Positions 23,306 through 32,980 of a DNA stretch of 33,066 bases are shown one piece after another; position 1 is the first letter of the stretch, and each line of letters opens with the position of its first letter. Where the stretch lies: assembly GCF_001645125.1 (NCBI RefSeq), contig NZ_LXKA01000352.1:1-33066 (forward strand), in the 5' to 3' direction. The notes beneath the pieces are model-generated. The model saw nothing but the letters and a program-made list of their open reading frames with translations, ran no database searches and was not told where the DNA came from. The position numbers and the translations under genes were made by a program. Source of the stretch: Paraburkholderia ginsengiterrae (GTDB lineage: Bacteria; Pseudomonadota; Gammaproteobacteria; Burkholderiales; Burkholderiaceae).

Positions 23306-23638
23306 TCACCGCGACATCATGTTCATGCTGACGTTATGCATGACCCACAACGTGCCGCCGATCACAATGACCGCGGTGAGCAACGTGAAGGCAAACGCCA
23401 TCACATTCCAGCGCTGCGCCGACGACGTATTCATGTGCAGGAAGAAAATCAGGTGCACGACGATCTGCACGAACGCGAGACCGGCGATCGCCAGCAGCGC
23501 GTTCTCGCCCGTCAGCGTGCCCGTCATAACGAGGCCGAAAGCGGCGACAGTCAGAACGACGGAAAGAATGAAGCCCGTCGTATAGCTGCCGAGGCTGCCG
23601 TGACTTTCACCTGCGTGGGCGTTATGGCTATGGTCCAT
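23306..23638 (-). CDS. cyoD: Cytochrome o ubiquinol oxidase subunit IV
   Basis: A 110-residue inner-membrane protein with three transmembrane helices (about 20-42, 49-70, 80-102) after a His/Ser-rich hydrophilic N-terminus. It matches CyoD: GSLGSYTTGFILSVVLTVAAFGLV and QIVVHLIFFLHMNTSSAQRWN. CyoD is a small subunit needed for assembly of the bo3 oxidase, helping CuB insertion into subunit I. The ATG directly abuts the cyoC TAA (TAAATG), so the genes are translationally coupled. It is last in the operon and followed by a strong terminator. Confidence 0.95.
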   Translation of the reverse strand: MDHSHNAHAGESHGSLGSYTTGFILSVVLTVAAFGLVMTGTLTGENALLAIAGLAFVQIVVHLIFFLHMNTSSAQRWNVMAFAFTLLTAVIVIGGTLWVMHNVSMNMMSR

Positions 23639-24244
23639 TTAGATCACGTTCGCAAGATAGACAAAGGTGAAGACGCCGATCCACACGACGTCCAGAAAGT
23701 GCCAGAACAGGCTCAGGCACGTCAGGCGGATCATGTCGCGCTCGGTCAGGTCACGATGACGCATCACCTGAACGGCGAGCACCACCATCCAGATCAGGCC
23801 GCACGTCACGTGCAGACCGTGCGTGCCGACCAGCGTGAAGAACGACGACAGGAACGCGCTACGGCTCGGACCCGCGCCTTCGGCGATCAGGTGCGAGAAC
23901 TCGCGCATTTCCAGCACCAGAAACGCGAGGCCCAGCAGGAACGTCACGCCGAGCCAGAACAGCAGCACGCCCTTGCGGTTCTTGTGCGCGCCCAGCATCG
24001 CGAAGCCGTACGTGATACTCGAAAGCAGCAGCATCGTCGTTTCAAGCGCGACGCCCGGGATCTCGAACAGGTCCTTGCCGCTCGGACCGCCCGCGAACTG
24101 GTGGCTCATCACCGCGAACACGGCGAACAGCGCCGCGAAGATGATGCAGTCGGTCATCAGGTACAGCCAGAAACCAAACACCGAGTGCGACGGCACATGA
24201 TCCGGCGCGAGTTGCGGCTCAACCGCAATAGTCTTCTGTAACAT
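23639..24244 (-). CDS. cyoC: Cytochrome o ubiquinol oxidase subunit III
   Basis: A 201-residue protein with five predicted membrane helices, as expected for CyoC (haem-copper oxidase subunit III). Segments [34 protein letters not shown] and [18 protein letters not shown] are characteristic; the GTHGLHV motif corresponds to the conserved helix-4 region. The ATG overlaps the cyoB stop by one base (TGATG). It stabilises the oxidase core and contains no redox centre. Order cyoABCD without cyoE in the window: the haem O synthase must be encoded elsewhere. Confidence 0.95.
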   Translation of the reverse strand: MLQKTIAVEPQLAPDHVPSHSVFGFWLYLMTDCIIFAALFAVFAVMSHQFAGGPSGKDLFEIPGVALETTMLLLSSITYGFAMLGAHKNRKGVLLFWLGVTFLLGLAFLVLEMREFSHLIAEGAGPSRSAFLSSFFTLVGTHGLHVTCGLIWMVVLAVQVMRHRDLTERDMIRLTCLSLFWHFLDVVWIGVFTFVYLANVI

Positions 24245-26268
24245 CAGTCCACCTCCAGCGCGACCTTCTCATCGGCGCGAACAGCTGCGCCAACACCGGC
24301 CACGGCAGCGCCACCGCTGCGTTTCTCTTCGATCAGCGCGACGGTGTCGGCCGGGATGTAATAGCCCTCGTTGTCCTGGAAGCTGTAAATGATCACAGTG
24401 GCGATCGCGCCGACAAAGCCGACAATCGCCAGCCACCAGATGTGCCACACGCCTGCAAAGCCGAGCACCAGCGAGAACAGCCCCACCAGCAGGCCCGCGG
24501 ACGTATTCGACGGCATGTGAATGTCGCGATACACCGGCACCTTCTGGACACCCTTGCGCGACTTCATTTCGGTGAACGCGTCGAGCGAGCGGATCGTCGG
24601 GATGTGCGCGAAGTTATAAGGCGGCGGCGGCGAGCTCGTCGCCCATTCCAGCGTATGACCGTCCCACGGATCGCCCGTGAGGTCGCGGTTTTGCGGCAGG
24701 TTGCGATCGCGGATGCTGACGACCAGTTGCAGCAGCTGGAAACCGATACCGATTGCGATCAGCACCGCGCCGAACGCGGCGGCGATCAGCCACGGATGCC
24801 ATGCCGGGTTGTCGTAGTGGTTCAGACGACGCGTCATGCCCATGAAGCCGAGCACGTACAGCGGCGTGAACGCAACCCAGAAGCCGATCTGCCAGAACCA
24901 GAACGCGGCCTTGCCGAGCTTCTCGTTCAGCTTGAAGCCGAACGCCTTCGGGAACCAGTAGTTGAAGCCGGCCAGATAGCCGAACAGCACGCCACCGATA
25001 ATCACGTTGTGGAAGTGAGCGATCAGGAACAGGCTGTTGTGCAGCACGAAGTCCGCGCCCGGAATGGCCATCATCACGCCGGTCATACCGCCGATCGTGA
25101 AGGTGACCATGAAGCCGAGGGTCCACAGAATCGGCGTCGTGAATTGCAGCCGGCCCTTGTAGATCGTGAACAGCCAGTTGAACACTTTCACGCCGGTCGG
25201 GATCGCAATCACCATCGTCGCAATACCGAAGAACGCGTTGACGTCAGCGCCCGAACCCATCGTGAAGAAGTGGTGCAGCCACACGAGGAACGACAGCACC
25301 ATGATCGCGCAGGTCGCCCACACCATCGTCTTGTAGCCGAACAGCGGCTTCTTCGCGAAGGTCGCGACGACTTCCGAGAAGATACCGAACGCCGGCAGGA
25401 TCAGGATGTACACCTCGGGGTGACCCCATGCCCAGATCAGGTTCAGGTACAGCATCGCGTTGCCGCCGGCATCGTTCGTGAAGAAGTGCATGCCGAGGTA
25501 ACGGTCCAGACCCAGCAGCGCGAGCGTGACAGTCAGGATCGGGAACGACGCCATGATCAGCACGTTCGTGCACAGCGCGGTCCACGTGAACACCGGCATC
25601 TTCATGAACGTCATGCCCGGCGCGCGCATCTTCACGATGGTCGCGAAGAAGTTCACGCCCGTCAGCAAAGTGCCGATGCCGGAGAGCTGCAGGCTCCACA
25701 GGTAATAGTCGACGCCGACACCGGGGCTGAACTGCAGTTCGGACAGCGGCGGATAAGCGAGCCAGCCAGTCTGCCCGAATTCACCGACCACCAGCGAGAC
25801 GTTGATCAGAATCGCGCTGACCGCCGTCATCCAGAAGCTCAGCGAGTTGATGAACGGGAACGCGACGTCGCGTGCGCCGATCTGCAGCGGCACGATGAGG
25901 TTCATCAGACCGACCATGAACGTCATCGCCATGAAGAAGATCATGATGACGCCGTGGGCCGTGAAGATCTGGTCGTAGTGATGCGGCGGCAAAAAGCCCG
26001 GGCTCATGTACGACAGCGCCAGCTGCATGCGCATCATGATTGCGTCGGCAAAGCCGCGCAGCAGCATGATGAACGCAACGACGATGTACATGACGCCGAT
26101 CTTCTTATGATCGACGGACGTCAGCCATTCGCTCCACAGGTAGCGCCATTTGCCGAAATAAGTGATTGCGCCGAGCACGGCCAGCGCGGCGAGCACCATG
26201 CCGGCGCCCGCCACAACGATGATTGGCTCGTGATACGGAATCGCATCGAGCGTTAGTTTTCCGAACAT
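24244..26268 (-). CDS. cyoB: Cytochrome o ubiquinol oxidase subunit I
   Basis: A 674-residue catalytic subunit with about 15 membrane helices. It oxidises ubiquinol and reduces O2 to water at the haem o3-CuB centre while pumping protons. [17 protein letters not shown] holds the CuB His and cross-linked Tyr; [10 protein letters not shown] gives two further CuB His; [13 protein letters not shown] gives the haem b and haem o3 axial His. The D-channel-like region near the N-terminus and the long C-terminal tail (…ETVAL-like) fit CyoB. Its length is close to E. coli CyoB (~663). It starts 3 bp after the cyoA stop, with cyoC overlapping its stop. Confidence 0.97.
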   Translation of the reverse strand: MFGKLTLDAIPYHEPIIVVAGAGMVLAALAVLGAITYFGKWRYLWSEWLTSVDHKKIGVMYIVVAFIMLLRGFADAIMMRMQLALSYMSPGFLPPHHYDQIFTAHGVIMIFFMAMTFMVGLMNLIVPLQIGARDVAFPFINSLSFWMTAVSAILINVSLVVGEFGQTGWLAYPPLSELQFSPGVGVDYYLWSLQLSGIGTLLTGVNFFATIVKMRAPGMTFMKMPVFTWTALCTNVLIMASFPILTVTLALLGLDRYLGMHFFTNDAGGNAMLYLNLIWAWGHPEVYILILPAFGIFSEVVATFAKKPLFGYKTMVWATCAIMVLSFLVWLHHFFTMGSGADVNAFFGIATMVIAIPTGVKVFNWLFTIYKGRLQFTTPILWTLGFMVTFTIGGMTGVMMAIPGADFVLHNSLFLIAHFHNVIIGGVLFGYLAGFNYWFPKAFGFKLNEKLGKAAFWFWQIGFWVAFTPLYVLGFMGMTRRLNHYDNPAWHPWLIAAAFGAVLIAIGIGFQLLQLVVSIRDRNLPQNRDLTGDPWDGHTLEWATSSPPPPYNFAHIPTIRSLDAFTEMKSRKGVQKVPVYRDIHMPSNTSAGLLVGLFSLVLGFAGVWHIWWLAIVGFVGAIATVIIYSFQDNEGYYIPADTVALIEEKRSGGAAVAGVGAAVRADEKVALEVD

Positions 26269-26271
26269 GCG

Positions 26272-27171
26272 TTACCCCTTAGGCGCACAGTTGGCGTCCT
26301 TCATGTTGTCGAGGACGTTCCCGTTGTTGTATCGGGCAATGATGTTGTTAAAGAGCTTCGGATCGACGGTCGAGAAATAGCGAACCGGATCCTTCTCGCT
26401 CGGCGCAGATACCGCGTGGTAACGGTCCATGCTGAGGTTGTCCGACGAGGCGCGCACTTTCGCAACCCAGGCATTGAACTCTTCCGGCGAGGTGGCGAGC
26501 GTGCGGAATTTCATGTCCGAGAAGCCCCTGCCGCTGAAGTTCGCGGCGAGGCCGGCGTAGTCGCCGGTGTGATCGGCGATCAGATGCAGGCGCGTTTGCA
26601 TGCCCGCCATCGCGTAGATCTGGCCGCCCAACTGTGGGATGAAGAACGAGTTCATCACCGTGTCCGACGTAATCCGGAAGTTCACCGGCGTGCCGACCGG
26701 GATCGCGAGCTGGTTCACCGACGCGATGCCGAGGTCCGGATAGATGAACAGCCACTTCCAGTCGAGCGCGACGACTTCGACGTTGATCGGCTTCACCTGC
26801 GACTCGAGCGGACGATACGGGTCGAGCTCGTGCGTGGTCTTCCACGTCAGCACGGCGAGGAACAGGATGATCAGTGTCGGAATCGTCCAGATGGCGATTT
26901 CAATGCCGGTGGAATGCACCCAGCCGGGGCGGTACTCGGCGTTCCTGTTCGACGCGCGATAGCGCCAGGCGAACAGCAGCGTCAGCACGATCACCGGAAC
27001 GACCACGATCAGCATGGCCCAGGTCGACGTGGCGATCAGATCGCGCTCCGCCAGACCCACACTCCCCTTCGGATTCAAAATATCGAGGTTGCTGCAACCC
27101 GAGAGCAACAACACGAGGCTGGAGGAAAGGAAACTTGCCGACCCTCGCAGAGTCTTTCCTTTCATATCCAT
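26272..27171 (-). CDS. cyoA: Cytochrome o ubiquinol oxidase subunit II
   Basis: A 299-residue lipoprotein subunit II. A signal ends with lipobox LLSGC (Cys26), then two membrane helices (about 45-66 and 85-110), then a periplasmic cupredoxin domain (EVVALDWKWLFIYPDLGIASVNQLAIPVGTPVNFRITSDTVMNSFFIPQLGGQIYAMAGM in pieces), lacking the CuA ligands as in quinol oxidases. A COX-aromatic-rich end follows. ATG 27171 and 27165 are both possible; 27165 has the better AAGG spacing. First gene of the operon, with the promoter in the ~230 bp upstream, which also hold a perfect dyad at 27288-27305. Confidence 0.95.
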   Translation of the reverse strand: MDMKGKTLRGSASFLSSSLVLLLSGCSNLDILNPKGSVGLAERDLIATSTWAMLIVVVPVIVLTLLFAWRYRASNRNAEYRPGWVHSTGIEIAIWTIPTLIILFLAVLTWKTTHELDPYRPLESQVKPINVEVVALDWKWLFIYPDLGIASVNQLAIPVGTPVNFRITSDTVMNSFFIPQLGGQIYAMAGMQTRLHLIADHTGDYAGLAANFSGRGFSDMKFRTLATSPEEFNAWVAKVRASSDNLSMDRYHAVSAPSEKDPVRYFSTVDPKLFNNIIARYNNGNVLDNMKDANCAPKG

Positions 27172-27287
27172 TGCCTTTCAGTTACGACTTCAACGAACGT
27201 CATCAGACCGCTCTCCATTAATTAGCGCTCGCATAGTAGGGGAACGGCATTGTCCAATAAACCCCTCGTTTTGCAACGTATTATTGC

Positions 27288-27305
27288 GTCGCACCACCGT
27301 GCGAC
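27288..27305. promoter_or_regulatory. Perfect dyad upstream of cyoA, putative operator
   Basis: GTCGCAC-CACC-GTGCGAC is a 7+7-bp perfect inverted repeat, 117 bp upstream of the cyoA start, in the cyo promoter region. It may bind a dimeric regulator. No FNR/ANR-type site (TTGAT-N4-ATCAA) was seen nearby. A possible weak sigma70 promoter (TTGGAC … TATGCG) lies between it and cyoA. Confidence 0.45.
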
Positions 27306-27404
27306 ACGTTGCCGCACACGTGCGCGGAGGTGAACTTTTGCAAGGATACTTTACAGATACTCGAAGAATCGGTGCATCATAAAGTGCCTTTAAACAAGCA
27401 CTAA

Positions 27405-27437
27405 AACGCGGCATGACCTCGTTGGCCATGCCGCGTT
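27405..27437 (-). terminator. Terminator downstream of nuoM
   Basis: A perfect 11-bp stem AACGCGGCATG/CATGCCGCGTT with an 11-nt loop is followed on the minus strand by TTTTAG. It lies about 130 bp beyond the nuoM stop and upstream of the cyo promoter region. The sequence between it and nuoM (27438-27567) contains no recognisable gene. Confidence 0.65.
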
Positions 27438-27567
27438 ATTGACGCGCGAAGGAATGGACTACGCCGTCCGGAAGTGCGCGGAAGCGGCAGCATCCGGTCA
27501 ACGAATGCTGCATCTGCGATACGCCCCCGCTAGCGTGGTTTTCGGGTGGGATGCCCGATCAATCCGA

Positions 27568-29124
27568 TCAGCCCGGCGTGCGAGCCGTTGCGGCAACCGG
27601 TGCCGGCGCCGCAGCCTGCAGATGTTCACCGCCGTCAGCTGGTACGGTATCCGAAGGAATCGACGAACGCTCCGATTGAGCGAGCAAGGTGCCGACCGAC
27701 GGATCGATCGCATCGGTGAACGGCTTCGGATTGATGCCGATCGCGAGCACCAGTACGGCCATCGCGCCCAGCAGCACGATCTCGCGCTTGCCGAGATCCG
27801 TCAGCTTCGCGACGCGCGCATTGGCGATCGCGCCGAAGATCACCCGCTTGTACATCCACAGTGTGTAGGCCGCGCTGAGAATCAACGTGGTCGCCGCCAT
27901 CGCGCCGATCCAGAAGTTGAAGCGGATCGCGCCCATCAGCACCATGAATTCGCCGACAAAACCCGAGGTGCCCGGCAGGCCGATGTTGGCCATCGAGAAC
28001 AGCATCACGAACGCGGCGAAGCGCGGCATGGTGTTGGCCACACCGCCGTACTCGGAAATCGAGGCCGTTTTCGTGCGGTCGTAGAGCATGCCGGTGCACA
28101 GCAGCATCGCGCCGGACACCACGCCATACGACAGCATCTGCACGATCGCGCCGGCCTGGCCGATGCGGTTGAAGACGAACAGGCCGAGCGTCACGAGACC
28201 CATGTGCGCCACCGTCGAATACGCGAGCAGGCGGCGGATGTCGGTTTGCACGAGCGCGAGCAGGCTCGAATAGATCACCGCGACCAGCGAGAGCGTGATC
28301 ATCATCGGCGCAAAGAAGTGGCTGGCCTGCGGGGCGATCGGCAACGCGAAACGCAGCAGGCCATAGCCGCCGATCTTCAACATGCCGATCATCACGGCGG
28401 CGCCAGTCGGGCCATCGAGGTGAACGTCGGGCAGCCACGTGTGCAGCGGCCACATCGGCACCTTCACGCCAAAGGCGGCGAGGAATCCGAGGAAAATCAG
28501 CACCTGCGGCATCGTGCCGAGATGCGTTTCGCGCCACAACGCGAGGTCGAAACTGTGCGTCTGGCTATACAGATACAGCATCGACATCAGCATCATCAGC
28601 GACCCGAGGAACGAGATGAAGAAGAACTTCACCGCCGCATACGAACGGTTCGCATGTCCCCATGTGCCGATCAGCAAATACAGCGGAATCAGCGTCGCTT
28701 CGAAGGCGACGAAGAACATCATCCCATCGAGCGACGTGAACACGCCCTGCATGAAACCGGACAGCATCAGGAACGCGCCAAAGTATTGCGCGACTCGCTC
28801 GGTGATCGATTCCCACGAGGCCACCACGATGATGATCGTGGTGAGCGCGGTCAGCGCGACGAGCCACAGCGAAATGCCGTCCACGCCCACATGCCACGCG
28901 ATATCGAACGTGGGCGACCATCTGACGTTCTCGACGAACTGCATCGACGTGACGTCGTTGCGAAAATTCGCGACCAGCGGAATCACCGGCAGGAAACCCG
29001 CAACCGCGCCGGCCAGCGCGAGCCAGCGGGTGCGACCCCGTGCCGCGTCGGATCCGGCACGCAACACCACCAGACCGGCGACAATAGGGATCCAGATGAG
29101 TAGGCTAAGAAGAGGCAATGGCAT
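27568..29124 (-). CDS. nuoM: Stand-alone NADH-quinone oxidoreductase subunit M-like protein
   Basis: A 518-residue protein with about 14 membrane helices, homologous to complex I subunit M, one of the three proton-antiporter-like subunits. The conserved Glu142 (VAFEATLIPLYLLIG) and Lys221 (LAAFGVKVPMWPLHTWLPDVHLDGPTGA region) needed for proton pumping are intact, as is LLAYSTVAHMGLVTLGL. A Pro/Ala-rich tail follows the last helix. ATG at 29124 (PLPLLSLLIWIP) is chosen; a TTG at 29151 would add nine residues. No other nuo subunit is next to it, so this is an orphan paralogue outside the nuo operon. It could be part of a separate antiporter or carbonate-uptake-type complex, or be a stray copy. 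Confidence 0.9.
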   Translation of the reverse strand: MPLPLLSLLIWIPIVAGLVVLRAGSDAARGRTRWLALAGAVAGFLPVIPLVANFRNDVTSMQFVENVRWSPTFDIAWHVGVDGISLWLVALTALTTIIIVVASWESITERVAQYFGAFLMLSGFMQGVFTSLDGMMFFVAFEATLIPLYLLIGTWGHANRSYAAVKFFFISFLGSLMMLMSMLYLYSQTHSFDLALWRETHLGTMPQVLIFLGFLAAFGVKVPMWPLHTWLPDVHLDGPTGAAVMIGMLKIGGYGLLRFALPIAPQASHFFAPMMITLSLVAVIYSSLLALVQTDIRRLLAYSTVAHMGLVTLGLFVFNRIGQAGAIVQMLSYGVVSGAMLLCTGMLYDRTKTASISEYGGVANTMPRFAAFVMLFSMANIGLPGTSGFVGEFMVLMGAIRFNFWIGAMAATTLILSAAYTLWMYKRVIFGAIANARVAKLTDLGKREIVLLGAMAVLVLAIGINPKPFTDAIDPSVGTLLAQSERSSIPSDTVPADGGEHLQAAAPAPVAATARTPG

Positions 29125-29160
29125 GTGCTCTGTCGAAAACTTGAAGTACAAAACGTCGCA

Positions 29161-29188
29161 TCAATGCCTTCAGGCCTGAAGGCATTGA
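29161..29188. repeat. 28-bp perfect palindrome upstream of nuoM
   Basis: TCAATGCCTTCAGG (29161-29174) is followed immediately by its exact reverse complement (29175-29188). It lies 37 bp before the nuoM ATG, in the expected promoter/leader zone. It can be an operator for a dimeric regulator or, if transcribed, a stable hairpin. On the minus strand a short TTTTG follows 9 nt later. Confidence 0.75.
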
Positions 29189-29787
29189 AATGAAATTGAA
29201 GGCTTTATTTCGCTGAAATTGACGTGAAGCCGGTGCCGCTACTTACACGTTTACCCGCAGTCGAATGACCAAGGGTGGGAGATTACCAAGATAAGAATAC
29301 TTTTGCAGCGCAACAATGCTGCAAAGCCCGGTGCAATGCGTTATTGCCGCCACAGGTCTTGCGAAATGAATAAAAATGTGCGCACGCACAAACACCGTTA
29401 GGCCCACTGCAAACGGTTGTTTTTGGGCGAAAATGCGCGCAGTTGGCGGCACGTTACAAGCGCTTGTATGAATGCACCGGCATGAAAACCGGACGGAGCC
29501 GGATCAGGCTGGTGCATGAGAGCGCGCGGGCGCAAATTTAGCCCGGAATTCAGCCTGCTTGCGAGCAGAAATATTTTTTGTTCCATCGAGTCGGATTTCA
29601 GTCGTACGGTCCGGAAAGGATCAGGCCCCTCTTTCCAGCTACGATTTTCAGACCCGGGCGCGAGCCGCGCGCCCTGCTTCGGACGACCTTACGGAAGCCG
29701 AATATACTGCGACGATTCAGGGGCCACTGGCTACGCGCGTGCTCACCGCGTCTTCGCCCTTCATCGCTCACACTTTTCGGAAATCGC
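29189..29787. other. AT-richer intergenic region between nuoM and ABC ATPase
   Basis: About 600 bp with no supported gene. It should hold the nuoM promoter (-) and the ABC operon promoter (+); TATACT at 29703-29708 could be a -10 box, but no matching -35 was found. A stem ACCGTT/AACGGT at 29394-29417, followed by TGTTTTTG, resembles a plus-strand terminator without an obvious upstream gene and might end a small RNA. Confidence 0.4.
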
Positions 29788-30525
29788 ATGGCGCTTCGTG
29801 ACGAAAGTGTCGTTCCCGCACTCGAGTGCCGCGGGCTCAGCAAGACATACGGCGCGGGCCGTGTCGTGCTGGCGCACCTTGACTTCATCCTCCGTCCCGG
29901 TGAATTCGTCGCGATCATGGGCGATTCCGGCGTCGGCAAATCGACACTGCTCAATCTGATCGCGGGGCTGGACAGCGCGGATAGCGGCGATGTGATCATC
30001 GACGGCAACGCCGTTGCGCAACTGGACGACAACGCGGCGACGCGCCTGCGCCGGCAAAAGCTGGGCTTCGTCTTCCAGGCTTTTCACGTGCTGCCGCATC
30101 TGACGCTGGCGCAGAACGTGGCGCTACCGCTGCTGCTGAACGAGCTGCCCGCCGAGGCCGCGCTGGATATGCTCGCCGCGGTCGGCCTGCGCGGACGCGG
30201 CGATGATTTTCCGCGCCAGCTCTCGGGCGGCGAATTGCAGCGCGTGGCGATTGCGCGCGCGCTCGTGCATCGTCCGACACTGATTCTCGCCGACGAGCCC
30301 ACCGGCAACCTCGACCCCGATACCGCGCACGACGTGCTCGGCCTGTTCCGCGCGCAGAGCAAGGCCAGCGGCGCGGCGACGATCATGGTGACGCACTCGG
30401 AAGCCGCCGCGGCCTTCGCCGACCGCATCCTGATTCTGAGCGACGGCGCCCTGCACGTGTCGTCCGGACCCGCGGCGCTTGCCGGCGCCCGCTCCCCCGA
30501 GCCTTCAGCCGATGACGCCCGCTGA
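29788..30525 (+). CDS. ABC transporter ATP-binding protein (LolD/MacB type)
   Basis: A 245-residue ATPase with Walker A GDSGVGKST (45-53), Q-loop FQAFHVLPHLT, signature LSGGELQRVAIARAL, Walker B LILADEPTGNLD and H-loop MVTHSEAA. The 'HVLPHLTLAQNV' and 'NLD' forms are typical of the MacB/LolD/FtsE-type mechanotransmission ATPases that work with FtsX-fold permeases. ATG at 29788 is used; the upstream frame is open but lacks domain sequence. Its stop overlaps the permease start by 14 bp. The pair resembles AttE/AttF-like or lipoprotein/lipid-extraction systems; the substrate is unknown. Confidence 0.93.
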   Translation: MALRDESVVPALECRGLSKTYGAGRVVLAHLDFILRPGEFVAIMGDSGVGKSTLLNLIAGLDSADSGDVIIDGNAVAQLDDNAATRLRRQKLGFVFQAFHVLPHLTLAQNVALPLLLNELPAEAALDMLAAVGLRGRGDDFPRQLSGGELQRVAIARALVHRPTLILADEPTGNLDPDTAHDVLGLFRAQSKASGAATIMVTHSEAAAAFADRILILSDGALHVSSGPAALAGARSPEPSADDAR

Positions 30526-32980
30526 GATCGGCCGGCCGCAGCACCGACAAGGACACCGCGTTCTCGCCCGTTGGCTGCTGAGCGCCGAATGGCGCAGTCA
30601 TCGTGGACGCGCGCTGGTTGCCATCGCGACGATCGCACTCGGCGTGGCGCTCGGCTACGCAGTACAACTGATCAATAGCGCGGCGTTCAACGAATTCTCC
30701 GCGGCGGCCCGCAGCCTCTCGGGCGAGTCCGATCTGCAGGTGCGCGGCGCACAGCCTTCATTCGACGAAGCCATCTACCCGCGCCTCGCGAACGAACCTG
30801 GTGTCGCGCTCGCGAGTCCCGTGCTCGCACTCGATGTGACCGTGCCTGACCGGACTTCCGCCTTGCCGGTGCTCGGCATCGACGTGTTCAAGGCGAGTCG
30901 CATCGCGCCGGATCTGATCGGCGTGCCGTCGCCGGACCGGCCATTCGATACGCTCGCGACGAACACCGTGTTTCTCTCGCCGGCGGCGCAGCAATGGCTG
31001 AAAGTCAAAATCGGCGACGACCTGGCGCTGCGCAGCGGCACCTCGATCGTGCATTTTCGGGTGGCCGGCGGTCTCGTGAGAACGCGGCCTGGCCAGCGGC
31101 TCGCGGTAATGGACATCGCCGCCGCGCAGTGGAAGTTCGGCAGAGTGGGCAAGCTGTCCCGCGTGGACATTCAGCTCGAACGCGGCGTAGACCGGGAGCG
31201 CTTCAGGCACGCCCTGCAAGCGCGGCTCGGCAGCCAATGGGTGATCTCCGAAACCCGCGATGCCGAAAGTCGTACCGACCGGCTGTCGCGCGCATATCGC
31301 ATCAATATGAATGTGCTCGCGCTGGTGGCCCTCTTCACCGGCGCGTTTCTGGTGTTTTCGACGCAGGCGTTGAGCGTGGTGCGGCGCCGCGCGCAGTTCG
31401 CCATGCTGCGCGTGCTCGGTCTGACGCGTGGCCAGCTGTTGCGCCAGATCCTGATGGAAGGCGCGCTGCTGGGTCTGCTCGGATCGATCGCGGGGCTCTG
31501 TCTCGGTTATGCGCTGGCGAGCGGCGCGCACCATTTCTTTGGCAGCGACCTGGGCGGCGGCTACTTTCCGGGTGTACAACCGCAAGTCGGTTTCGAACCA
31601 CTGGCGAGCGTCCTGTTTCTGGCGCTTGGCCTCGCGGTGTCGGTGTTGGGCAGTCTTGCCCCCGCGCTGGAAGCCGCGCGCGCGCGGCCCGCCGCGGCGC
31701 TCAAAGCCGGCGCAGAAGAAGGCGCCTTGGCGCGGCTCGCTACACCGTGGCCCGCCGTGCTGTGTCTGGCGGCCGCCGCCGTGCTCACGCAGATGCCGCC
31801 ATGGTTGGATGCGCCGATCGGCGGCTATCTTGCCGTCGCGCTGCTGCTGGTCGGCGGGATTGCGTTGATGCCGCGCGCGACCGCGCTCATCTTCGGGGCG
31901 GCGAGCCGTGCTTTCGCCAGGCGTCGCCGTGTCGGCGCCGCCCGCACGCTCGCGCTGGCGCGGCTGGCGAACGCACCGGGCCACGCGTCAATCGCAATGG
32001 GCGGCGTGTTGTCGAGCTTTGCGCTGATCGTCGCGATGGCGATCATGGTGGCAAGCTTTCGTGTTTCCGTCGAAGACTGGCTGGTTCATCTGCTCTCCGC
32101 GGATCTTTATGTGCGCGTGGCGCCGAACGGCGACACAGGCGGTTTGCGGCCGGACGAACAGTCCAGCGTCGCAGCCGTGCCCGGTGTCAAGGCAGCAGCC
32201 TTTGGGCGCACCTCGCACCTCACGCTCGACCCCGCGCGGCCTGACGTGGCTCTGCTTGCACGCGGGATCGACGCAGCCGATCCGGGTGCGACTCTGCAGA
32301 TGACTGGTGCGGTTTTGCCGCTGTCCGCTTTCCAGGGAAACGAGACGCCTGTTTGGGTGTCCGAAGCAATGGTCGATCTATATGGATACCGATTGAGTCA
32401 GCGTATTCAACTGCCGCTAGGCGAGCACGGCCACGTGTTCGTCGTGGCCGGCGTATGGCGCGACTATGTGCGGCAAACCGGAGCGATCGTGATGCGGCGT
32501 GCCGACTACCGGCGCTTGACCGGCGACACCGGCGCAACCGATGTGGCGGTCACCGTTCAATCAGGAACGAGCGTCGAGCGTGTTGCCGCGGGGCTGCGTG
32601 CGCTGCCGTTTGGCGGGGCGCTGGATCTGTCTCAGCCCGGCGAGATTCGCGCGCGCACCCTGGTTATCTTCGATCGCAGTTTTGCGGTCACCTATCTGCT
32701 CGAAGTGGTGGCTATCGTGATCGGCTTGTTCGGCGTGGCGGCGACGTTCTCCGCGCAAACCCTCGCGCGCGCCCGCGAGTTCGGCATGCTGCGGCACGTC
32801 GGCGTGACGCGCTCGCAGATTCTCGCGATCCTCGCACTCGAAGGCGGAATGCTTACCGCTAGCGGCATTGCAATGGGCTTCGCGCTTGGATTCACGATCG
32901 GTCTCATTCTGGTCTTCGTCGTCAATCCGCAGTCGTTCCGTAAGCACCCGGTGAAGGCACCTTGTCCAGCCCGTGCGTAA
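30512..32980 (+). CDS. FtsX-type ABC permease, C-terminus replaced by an insertion
   Basis: An 822-residue protein as read, with an N-terminal helix (about 33-55), a large periplasmic MacB-like domain, an FtsX domain (about 265-395), a second helix bundle (about 415-460 and 490-530), a second periplasmic domain and a final FtsX block (about 735 to 810). It ends GLILVFVVNPQSF, which should precede the last extracellular loop and final helix. After 32939 the sequence changes to RKHPVKAPCPARA and stops, exactly where a GTAAGC terminus begins. Thus the last loop and helix are lost and the protein is probably inactive. ATG at 30512 overlaps the ATPase gene. Confidence 0.88.
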   Translation: MTPAEIGRPQHRQGHRVLARWLLSAEWRSHRGRALVAIATIALGVALGYAVQLINSAAFNEFSAAARSLSGESDLQVRGAQPSFDEAIYPRLANEPGVALASPVLALDVTVPDRTSALPVLGIDVFKASRIAPDLIGVPSPDRPFDTLATNTVFLSPAAQQWLKVKIGDDLALRSGTSIVHFRVAGGLVRTRPGQRLAVMDIAAAQWKFGRVGKLSRVDIQLERGVDRERFRHALQARLGSQWVISETRDAESRTDRLSRAYRINMNVLALVALFTGAFLVFSTQALSVVRRRAQFAMLRVLGLTRGQLLRQILMEGALLGLLGSIAGLCLGYALASGAHHFFGSDLGGGYFPGVQPQVGFEPLASVLFLALGLAVSVLGSLAPALEAARARPAAALKAGAEEGALARLATPWPAVLCLAAAAVLTQMPPWLDAPIGGYLAVALLLVGGIALMPRATALIFGAASRAFARRRRVGAARTLALARLANAPGHASIAMGGVLSSFALIVAMAIMVASFRVSVEDWLVHLLSADLYVRVAPNGDTGGLRPDEQSSVAAVPGVKAAAFGRTSHLTLDPARPDVALLARGIDAADPGATLQMTGAVLPLSAFQGNETPVWVSEAMVDLYGYRLSQRIQLPLGEHGHVFVVAGVWRDYVRQTGAIVMRRADYRRLTGDTGATDVAVTVQSGTSVERVAAGLRALPFGGALDLSQPGEIRARTLVIFDRSFAVTYLLEVVAIVIGLFGVAATFSAQTLARAREFGMLRHVGVTRSQILAILALEGGMLTASGIAMGFALGFTIGLILVFVVNPQSFRKHPVKAPCPARA

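Noticed and set aside
24442-26256. 604-codon plus-strand ORF opposite cyoB
   Set aside because: Low-complexity His/Arg/Glu/Gln composition typical of an antisense shadow of a GC-rich membrane-protein gene; cyoB is certain.
27439-29103. 554-codon plus-strand ORF opposite nuoM
   Set aside because: His/Arg/Gln-rich antisense shadow; nuoM motifs are unambiguous.
29394-29425. Terminator-like hairpin on the plus strand in the nuoM-ABC gap
   Set aside because: Six-bp stem and no upstream plus-strand gene; noted only in the intergenic entry.
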